This document shows, piece after piece, positions 34,151 to 39,274 of a stretch of 39,274 bases of DNA (positions within the stretch are counted from its first letter, which is position 1; each line of letters opens with the position of its first letter). The stretch is from Algoriphagus algorifonticola (lineage in GTDB: Bacteria > Bacteroidota > Bacteroidia > Cytophagales > Cyclobacteriaceae). The stretch is from positions 1 to 39,274 of the forward strand of contig NZ_VLOG01000054.1 in assembly GCF_007655305.1 (NCBI RefSeq). The letters run 5' to 3'. Both the position numbers and the translations under genes were made by a program. The notes below the pieces were generated by a model, which was not told the origin of the DNA, made no database searches, and saw only the letters and a program-made list of their open reading frames with translations.

Positions 34151-35751
34151 TTTTTTATTATTTTATCGTCAATTGCTGTTGCTATTAAATGGCTTTCAGC
34201 ATCCTTCCTTTTCAACAGGGTGATAACAAGTTTTAAATACCCCGACTTGTTTTTCACATCAGTCAGTTCGCAAACTTTAGAATTTGGAATCAGAGCGTTC
34301 TTAAGGTTAAAAACTCTAAGTACTCCATTATAATCTTTAGAGTTCACAATATTTTCAAATTCCGTTTTGATATCATCAAAAATTTGTTGCTTATCAATGC
34401 CAGAATAATAAGCGTCAATTTCAGGAATCACATTCGATATTGTTCTTTCATTAAAGTTTGAAGCTTCAATGAATTTTTTTCTGAGTGTTTCTTTGAAGTG
34501 CAGTAATATTTGAGATTCTAGTTGGCTGTTAAAGAACTGAATCAAGTTGTCTTTTACTTGATTAAAAACATCATTTAGGTCTTTACCCATATGTTTCGCA
34601 ACTGATTTAACAATTTCTTCTAACAAGAGTAAATTCTCAGATTCTGCAACATCTAAAACCCAAATGGATTTAGAGTTAAGTCTAACAACATCATCTTGAA
34701 TTCGCCTATCTCTATCAATTATTCCAAATGATTCTATATGGTGAAATCCGTTTTGTTCATTGAAGGATTTAACGGAATGAATTACTTTTTCACAACTTCC
34801 AAGTGGTTTTAAAGTATGGTCAAAATAGACTTGCTCGTATAGTTCATAATCAATACTGCTGTCATCACCTTCTAGAAATATTACTGGTTTTCGACTTCCA
34901 AGTATTTCAAGATATAATTGTTCTGGAATAGGGGACTCATCTTCAAGTAATTCATAATCCCACACGTTTGAACCTTCATATGATTTTGCCCATACTTTAA
35001 TTGCATTTTGCCTTGAAAAAGCGAAATCAATATCGTGAGTTAGATAAATAAAAGAACAATCTTGTCGTTCATTTTCAATGAGGTCGAAAAGATTTTTAAC
35101 CAAGGATTTATGGATATGCATCTCTGGCTCATCAATAATAATTATTGAATTCTCAGGAGCACATACAACTTCACCAACTAGATAAAAAATAACTCTTTCG
35201 CCATCACTCATTTCGGTTGCATTGTAATTATTACCTACCTGACCTGTTGGGTAAGTTTCAATTACACCTGCCTTTTTTAATAGCTTTCTATGAGGTAAAA
35301 CTGTCTCCCAAATTCTTTGAACGATATCAAGCTTTGTCGTTGGTTTAGTGGTTCGCCCTTCCTTAAAACTTAAGGATTCTTCATATTCTTCTGTATGCAA
35401 AAGAACTAAAAGCTTATCATAATCATTTAAAAGAAAGGTGCTTATTTTACTTCCCCATCTATGTGACTTTTTTACGTTTAATTGTTGCTGTGCATTGGTG
35501 TTATTATCATAATGATAACCATATAGAAATTCATTAGTAGCTCTTTCACGAGATTTTGGGCTCACTTCTGCTGGAAAACTTAGAGACTTCTGAGCAGAAA
35601 TACGGTGAACATTCTTTAAATATTTTTCTTCAATATGAGAACCAAATCTTGTCTTCCCTGAACCATTCGCTCCAATCACTACTAATTGGTCAAATTCTAT
35701 TTCAGGATTAGTATTTGGGGTTCCTTTCTTTGGTGGTAATGTTATTTTCAT
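34129..35751 (-). CDS. AAA ATPase-DUF4435 (Toprim) fusion, PARIS-like defence protein
   Basis: 540 residues in two parts. The ATPase part has Walker A GANGSGKT (27-34), the ABC-type signature EMSDGERVIFYL (about 178), Walker B IIIIDEPEMH and the H-loop YLTHD. From about residue 285 a DUF4435/Toprim-like domain follows with the acidic motif VIFLEGDDSSIDYELY and the second acidic motif FGIIDRDRR (about 346). In PARIS systems AriA is an AAA15 ATPase and AriB a DUF4435 Toprim nuclease released on phage attack; this gene looks like both in one chain, by family knowledge, not by test. An OLD-like nuclease is the alternative. It is the only gene of cassette 4, starting 24 bases from the boundary. 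Confidence 0.78.
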   Translation of the reverse strand: MKITLPPKKGTPNTNPEIEFDQLVVIGANGSGKTRFGSHIEEKYLKNVHRISAQKSLSFPAEVSPKSRERATNEFLYGYHYDNNTNAQQQLNVKKSHRWGSKISTFLLNDYDKLLVLLHTEEYEESLSFKEGRTTKPTTKLDIVQRIWETVLPHRKLLKKAGVIETYPTGQVGNNYNATEMSDGERVIFYLVGEVVCAPENSIIIIDEPEMHIHKSLVKNLFDLIENERQDCSFIYLTHDIDFAFSRQNAIKVWAKSYEGSNVWDYELLEDESPIPEQLYLEILGSRKPVIFLEGDDSSIDYELYEQVYFDHTLKPLGSCEKVIHSVKSFNEQNGFHHIESFGIIDRDRRIQDDVVRLNSKSIWVLDVAESENLLLLEEIVKSVAKHMGKDLNDVFNQVKDNLIQFFNSQLESQILLHFKETLRKKFIEASNFNERTISNVIPEIDAYYSGIDKQQIFDDIKTEFENIVNSKDYNGVLRVFNLKNALIPNSKVCELTDVKNKSGYLKLVITLLKRKDAESHLIATAIDDKIIKNATQQRV

Positions 35752-35766
35752 ATTCTTTATTCAAAT

Positions 35767-35900
35767 GACACACAACGTTGGCGGTATGAAAAGTTGCCGT
35801 TTGCGGGCGATTTCCTGTCAAGTTACACAAAAGTTGAAGCGAGCTGCAACCCTTGAATAACCCACTGTCCCGGCAATTTTTTATACCGCGTGTTGTGGCG
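35767..35900 (-). repeat. attC-like site of cassette 3
   Basis: On the minus strand it opens CGCCACAAC (35900-35892) and closes AACG|TTGTGTGTC (35776-35767). The arms GCGGTATAAAAAATTGCCG and GGCAACTTTTCATACCGC are nearly complementary. It closes the SUKH-like cassette and borders the ATPase cassette. Confidence 0.8.
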
Positions 35901-35907
35901 TCGTAGT

Positions 35908-36801
35908 TTATATTTTCTCTTTCAATACTTTATCAAAATCAGTTCCTAATTTATCAATGAGTCCACCCGAATAATGGCAAAAGTATAGTTCTCCGTTTTT
36001 GTCATTTTCTTTTGTCGCAATCACTCCATCATCAAACTCCACCAAGTGAAAATAGTCACCATCATCAAGTCCAGTCCTTTGAATCTCCGATATGCCTGAA
36101 ATTCGAAAATCCTTGAATTCTAATCCTTCAGTTTGCTCAATAATTTTTAAATATCCATCTGGTAATCTGGACTCAATTTTTTGCTTAAACATCTCAATCT
36201 GCTCAGGAGTCAGCGGATTATATGCTTTTTCAATTGGTTTTAATTTCAGAATTTCTCCAATCACTCCATTAAAATCAGGAATCGGTTTGCTTTCTGTTTT
36301 TTCAATCCTTACTTCAACTTTTTCATTGGGGTCATTATTTATCTTCTTGCTTGTTACTTCAACTATATCAATTTTCTGAATCTGTTTGGGATTTGGTCTA
36401 ATTTTCCAGCCCCAAATTCGACCATCGTATGTATCAAATTCAATATTGTATTTTTCTTCGTTAACTTTAAATCTAATCGTTGCAATTTTACTTTCGTCTC
36501 GCCGTGGATATTTTAGTTCTTCTGAAAGGTCCTGGTTCCCATAAAGTTCCATTGACATACTCTTATCCCAATATTGTCTCCATTTGCGTTTATTCTCGAA
36601 ATAATCAATTTGCTTTTTAAACTTATCAGCCAATTCAGGGTCGAACATTGTAGTAAAAATCTCCAAAAGTCTTTTTTCAAGAGCTGTAAATCCCTTGTTG
36701 TTGAATTTTGGTCTACGTTTATAAGCACCAATCACAAGGATTAGAAAAATCAATCCGATTAAGCCAATTATAATTCCTAATATTATCAATCCTGTTTTCA
36801 T
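35908..36801 (-). CDS. Membrane-anchored SUKH (SMI1/KNR4)-like protein
   Basis: 297 residues with one N-terminal membrane helix (about residues 5-27, LIILGIIIGLIGLIFLILV) followed by basic residues, so the bulk should be cytoplasmic. The middle part (50-190) is charged and unrecognised. The C-terminal about 100 residues (LTPEQIEMFKQKIESRLPDGYLK, then DYFHLVEFDDGVIATKEND) resemble SUKH-superfamily folds, which often serve as immunity proteins against nuclease toxins. The match is by eye. No toxin partner is in the same cassette. It starts 38 bases after the cassette boundary. Confidence 0.6.
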   Translation of the reverse strand: MKTGLIILGIIIGLIGLIFLILVIGAYKRRPKFNNKGFTALEKRLLEIFTTMFDPELADKFKKQIDYFENKRKWRQYWDKSMSMELYGNQDLSEELKYPRRDESKIATIRFKVNEEKYNIEFDTYDGRIWGWKIRPNPKQIQKIDIVEVTSKKINNDPNEKVEVRIEKTESKPIPDFNGVIGEILKLKPIEKAYNPLTPEQIEMFKQKIESRLPDGYLKIIEQTEGLEFKDFRISGISEIQRTGLDDGDYFHLVEFDDGVIATKENDKNGELYFCHYSGGLIDKLGTDFDKVLKEKI

Positions 36802-36830
36802 TGTTTAATTGCACTTCGGTTCTCGGCTAT

Positions 36831-36968
36831 GCGCCACAACGGTCCGCGGCTAAGAAACGTGGGGCTTTTCGAAGCGATTTCCTTTCCCCCGTAGTAAAAG
36901 TTAGTTCGGGGAATAAACCTTTCCCTTGGCACCAGGCGCCCCATGTTTTCTTAGGTGCTGTTAGGCAC
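36831..36968 (-). repeat. attC-like site of cassette 2
   Basis: On the minus strand it opens GTGCCTAAC (36968-36960), a perfect RYYYAAC R'' site, and closes CCG|TTGTGGCGC (36840-36831). Inner arms CTAAGAAAACATGGGGC and GCCCCACGTTTCTTAG pair. The closing core GTTGTGG deviates from GTTRRRY in one purine position, as in two other junctions here. Confidence 0.82.
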
Positions 36969-36971
36969 ATG

Positions 36972-37721
36972 TTATTTTTTCATTATATCATTATATATCA
37001 AACTACTTAAATAAATTTCAACAATTACTAAGAGCTTATTTTCCCACTCAATAAATTCTTCTTCAGTTAAATTTTCTATAAAACCGTAAGCTATTAATGA
37101 GGGGCTTGGTCTAATTTCATATTTGGTGATACCTGAAACATAGGCTAAAATATCTTCATTATCCTTTTTAGATTTTGCCAAAGCATAGTAAAATAGCCCA
37201 TGTTTATTAGGTTGAGGAAATTTATCTCGGATTTTTTGCCGCTTAATTTCTTCCTTTCTTAACCTTTTTCCTTCTTTTCTACTGGTCGGTGGTATTTCAA
37301 TAATGTCTTCAAAATCTTCATTTAATTCAACTTCTTCACTTCCTTCAGTACTTAGTTTTTTTTCCTTTATGTAATCCTCAAATGGGAATCTTTCTTTGTA
37401 TGTTTCATTTTTATAAAGCATAATATCCTTCCTTAAACCTGAGGATTCCAATTGCTGAAGAGTTATTGAACTTAGATTACTATCAAAAGTCCAATTAAAA
37501 TTTTGGTCTTGAATATCCAATAGGTATCTCTTCATCTTCTTGGATAATGATTTTTCATTCGGATAATTTAAAGTTAAAAACTGCTCAAATGACCCTTCAA
37601 GCATCGAATATGTGTGTGCTTTTTGTGTACCAAGAGTTGCATCAAAAATCTCTCTGTCCACTTGTTGACCACTTGTCAGCTGTGAAAAGGATAAAAATAA
37701 TATGGTAAGGTAAAACTTCAT
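36972..37721 (-). CDS. Secreted hypothetical protein (249 aa)
   Basis: A signal peptide is clear (MKFYLTILFLSFSQLTSGQ, cleavage near residue 18). The mature protein is charged, with a Lys/Arg-rich helix (SRKEGKRLRKEEIKRQKIRDK) after an acidic stretch (ELNEDFEDIIEI) and a C-terminal hydrophobic helix (VIVEIYLSSLIYNDI). No domain is recognised. It is the sole gene of cassette 2, with 29 bases from boundary to ATG and three bases from stop to attC, the compact layout usual for cassettes. Confidence 0.7.
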   Translation of the reverse strand: MKFYLTILFLSFSQLTSGQQVDREIFDATLGTQKAHTYSMLEGSFEQFLTLNYPNEKSLSKKMKRYLLDIQDQNFNWTFDSNLSSITLQQLESSGLRKDIMLYKNETYKERFPFEDYIKEKKLSTEGSEEVELNEDFEDIIEIPPTSRKEGKRLRKEEIKRQKIRDKFPQPNKHGLFYYALAKSKKDNEDILAYVSGITKYEIRPSPSLIAYGFIENLTEEEFIEWENKLLVIVEIYLSSLIYNDIMKK

Positions 37722-37742
37722 GGTTGTGGGTTATTCATAATT

Positions 37743-37878
37743 GTGCCTAACGGTATTCAGCTTGGAGACGGCGGGCATGCGGAGCCGTTCTCTTCAAACC
37801 TACTCTTAACTTCTTAAAGATACTGAATTTCATATTTACTCTGAACCGCCCGCTGTATTCCAAGGTGATGTTGGACTC
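37743..37878 (-). repeat. attC-like site of cassette 1
   Basis: On the plus strand the ends are GCCTAAC (37745-37751) and GTTGGAC (37870-37876), exact matches to RYYYAAC and GTTRRRY. Inner arms CAGCTTGGA..GCGGGC and CACCTTGGA..GCGGGC (complement) pair imperfectly. The RhuM-Fic stop codon (37877-37879) touches the site. This is the best consensus match of the four. Confidence 0.87.
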
Positions 37879-38887
37879 AGTTCTTTATTAGGTTCACTAT
37901 CAGTTTTATTATCAAATCCCTTTGTTCTGGTAAACTTTGGGCTACTGCCAATGCTAGAGCTACTAAAGTGTTTTCATTAATTTTTCTTATTCCCCTGTCA
38001 TCCAAATGATAACTGTTCTGCTCCAAAAACCACACAAACAGAAATGAACCAATTCTCTTGTTACCATCGCTGAAGGCATGACCTTTGATAACAGAATATA
38101 ACAATTGTGCTGCCTGCTCTTCAATGGTTGGATATGCCAATTCTCCAAAAACTGTTTGGGAGATACTTCCCAATATTCCCCTGAATGAATCATCTTTCTC
38201 GTTTCCGAATAGCTCTCCCGCTTCTCCTTTCTGGATCAATTCCATCTTTAATTGGTGAATGGCTTTCTTGACATCATCATAATTGATGATATAAATGATT
38301 TCTTTGGAAAGATTGTCAAGCTGAAGATCTTCTGAATCATACCTATTGAGTAATTCAAAAGATTTGGAATACTTTGAAATAATATCCAAAAACCCCTCCG
38401 TCAATACTCTTTGTGACTCAAAAGTTCTTTCCCTTAAAATATCAAGCTGGTTTTCTAGCTGAATTATTTTTTGACCTTGCTTGCTCAATAATTCGCTATT
38501 GACGGCATAACCTTTGACCAAGTAATCTTTGAGTCTTTGGGTTGCCCATTTTCTGAATTCAATGCCAACTGGTGATTTTACTCGGTATCCAACTGAGATC
38601 ACTACATCCAAATTGTAAGCTGAAACTGCTCTTTTTACTTTTCTTTCTCCTTCTTTTTGAACTTGGCGGAAATTCCGCCAAGTTGACTCTTTTTCCAATT
38701 CTCCCTCTTTGTAAATATTTCGGATATGCTCACCAATCGTCCTTCTAGCTTTACCGAATAACTCAACAAGCTGCTGTTCGGTAACCCAAACCGTATCTTG
38801 CTCCCCATCCAAAATGATTTCAAATTCATCACTACCTTGGGAGGGTTTGAAAACCACTATTTCAGAAATGAAGTCACCTGTTTCCAT
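37877..38887 (-). CDS. RhuM-like / Fic-Doc fusion protein
   Basis: 336 residues. Residues of about 10-110 match the RhuM (virulence RhuM) domain (VWVTEQQLVELFGKARRTIGEHI, then AVSAYNLDVVISVGYRV and GIEFRKWATQRLKDYLVKGY). A coiled-coil linker (LLSKQGQKIIQLENQL) leads to a Doc-type Fic domain with the motif HAFSDGNKR at about residues 267-275. The Asn-Lys-Arg ending is that of Doc and related kinases or AMP transferases. Such fusions occur in many genomes; function is not established. It shares cassette 1 with the small membrane protein upstream and ends inside the attC. Confidence 0.88.
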   Translation of the reverse strand: METGDFISEIVVFKPSQGSDEFEIILDGEQDTVWVTEQQLVELFGKARRTIGEHIRNIYKEGELEKESTWRNFRQVQKEGERKVKRAVSAYNLDVVISVGYRVKSPVGIEFRKWATQRLKDYLVKGYAVNSELLSKQGQKIIQLENQLDILRERTFESQRVLTEGFLDIISKYSKSFELLNRYDSEDLQLDNLSKEIIYIINYDDVKKAIHQLKMELIQKGEAGELFGNEKDDSFRGILGSISQTVFGELAYPTIEEQAAQLLYSVIKGHAFSDGNKRIGSFLFVWFLEQNSYHLDDRGIRKINENTLVALALAVAQSLPEQRDLIIKLIVNLIKN

Positions 38888-38922
38888 GTAGGAAGATAAA
38901 GTTTTTTGATAAAAATATCAGT

Positions 38923-39255
38923 TCATTGTTTCAAAAAACCTTTGATTTCAAAATTGCCAGGATCTTTGACAGCATATTCAATTAAGACCAATGATCCAAT
39001 TTCCTTTTTATTGATTCTCTGAGAAAGTTTTTTCTTCTGAACATAGACCGAATCGTCAACCTGATAGGATATCGTGATGATTTGAGTAAATCCTCTCCCC
39101 ATCGGTCCATACCCAAGTGCATTATCTGTAATCACGGCTTTTGCTTCTGCGGTTTTTGTCCATGGAGCAAAAGATAGTTCAAAGTTATTCCATGCTAGGT
39201 AAAGGAAAATCCCAAAACCTATTAATCCAAATATCCATGGGTTCTGCTTTGCCAT
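38923..39255 (-). CDS. DUF3592-like small membrane protein
   Basis: 110 residues with one membrane helix near the N-terminus (IFGLIGFGIFLYLAWNNF) and a following beta-rich domain (AEAKAVITDNALG, ITISYQVDDSVYVQKKKLS, VLIEYAVKDPGNFEI), which fits DUF3592. Proteins of this type are common cassette passengers in integrons. It starts 17 bases after the boundary at 39272 and is followed after 35 bases by the RhuM-Fic gene, so cassette 1 carries two genes. Confidence 0.75.
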   Translation of the reverse strand: MAKQNPWIFGLIGFGIFLYLAWNNFELSFAPWTKTAEAKAVITDNALGYGPMGRGFTQIITISYQVDDSVYVQKKKLSQRINKKEIGSLVLIEYAVKDPGNFEIKGFLKQ

Positions 39256-39264
39256 TTTAGAATT

Positions 39265-39274
39265 GAGTCCAACG
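39265..39274 (-). repeat. Partial attC end at the window edge
   Basis: The last bases GAGTCCAACG are, on the minus strand, CG|TTGGACTC, the start of cassette 1. They complement the first eight bases of its attC at 37878-37871. A further cassette or the attI site should lie directly beyond the window. Confidence 0.75.

Larger units (their letters stand above)
34012..39274 (-). mobile_element. Integron gene-cassette array (at least four cassettes, no integrase in window)
   Basis: Four attC-like sites of 134-139 bp and a fifth boundary divide the region into cassettes of 1522 bp (37751-39272), 911 bp (36840-37750), 1064 bp (35776-36839) and 1756 bp (34020-35775). All five genes run on the minus strand and start 17-38 bases after a boundary; stops lie in or within a few bases of the attC. 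For each cassette the first bases after the G-TT junction are the complement of the first bases of its own attC: TTGGACTC/GAGTCCAA, TTAGGCAC/GTGCCTAA, TTGTGGCG/CGCCACAA, TTGTGTG/CACACAA. This is expected only if each was once a free circle. Polarity puts the integrase to the right, outside the window. Confidence 0.85.

Noticed and set aside
34012..37878. attC-like structures as ordinary terminators or REP palindromes
   Set aside because: They have long imperfect stems of constant overall length, no T runs, and outer words that match the start of the adjacent cassette specifically.

Overview
The window looks like a chromosomal contig of a member of the Bacteroidota, probably order Cytophagales (Cyclobacteriaceae/Algoriphagus-like; this is an inference). 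Reasons: weak or absent Shine-Dalgarno sites, a TTTG-N18-TAAATTTG promoter before the trp operon, the gene order trpE-G-D-C-F-B-A followed by a DAHP synthase, several small lipoproteins and secreted proteins of Bacteroidota type, and short dispersed repeats typical of this phylum. Both window edges sit on repeats (an IS30-family copy on the left, an integron-cassette boundary on the right), so they are probably assembly breaks.

Layout. 1-1.4 kb: an IS30-family element that has removed the start of a small lipoprotein gene. 1.5-3.4 kb: a secreted M28 peptidase and a small conserved protein. 3.4-11.4 kb: a complete tryptophan operon headed by a transcription attenuator with a WWW leader peptide, ending in a DAHP synthase. 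11.4-15.9 kb: a second attenuator whose leader peptide is rich in His (HHSHY), then phenylalanine 4-hydroxylase, hisH, hisA, hisF and hisIE, with spacers built from short repeated words. 15.9-19.2 kb, minus strand: proB-proA and a UbiA prenyltransferase. 19.3-24.4 kb: a Tat-exported Gfo/Idh/MocA protein and a GH17-GH30-GH17 beta-glucan cluster whose enzymes lack signal peptides. 24.6-28.4 kb: a histidine kinase, a VOC/PhnB-like protein and an outer-membrane-like protein.

28.4-33.7 kb is a worn accessory island: the 3' end of a group II intron inside a truncated TOTE-type primase gene, a Fic protein, a PDDEXK/DUF5655 protein, and a type IIG-like methylase cut by a dispersed Bacteroidota repeat and preceded by an XRE regulator.

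34.0-39.3 kb is the most notable part: an integron gene-cassette array. There are four complete attC-like sites of about 135 bp and a fifth boundary on the last bases of the window. All genes run on the minus strand. In each of the four cassettes the first 7-8 bases (TTRRRY-like) are the exact complement of the first bases of that cassette's own attC, the hallmark of circularised integron cassettes. The cargo is (i) a DUF3592-like membrane protein with a RhuM-Fic/Doc fusion, (ii) a secreted protein of unknown function, (iii) a membrane-anchored SUKH-like protein and (iv) an AAA ATPase-DUF4435/Toprim fusion resembling a single-chain PARIS (AriA-AriB) defence protein. No integrase gene is in the window; by cassette polarity it should lie to the right of 39274.
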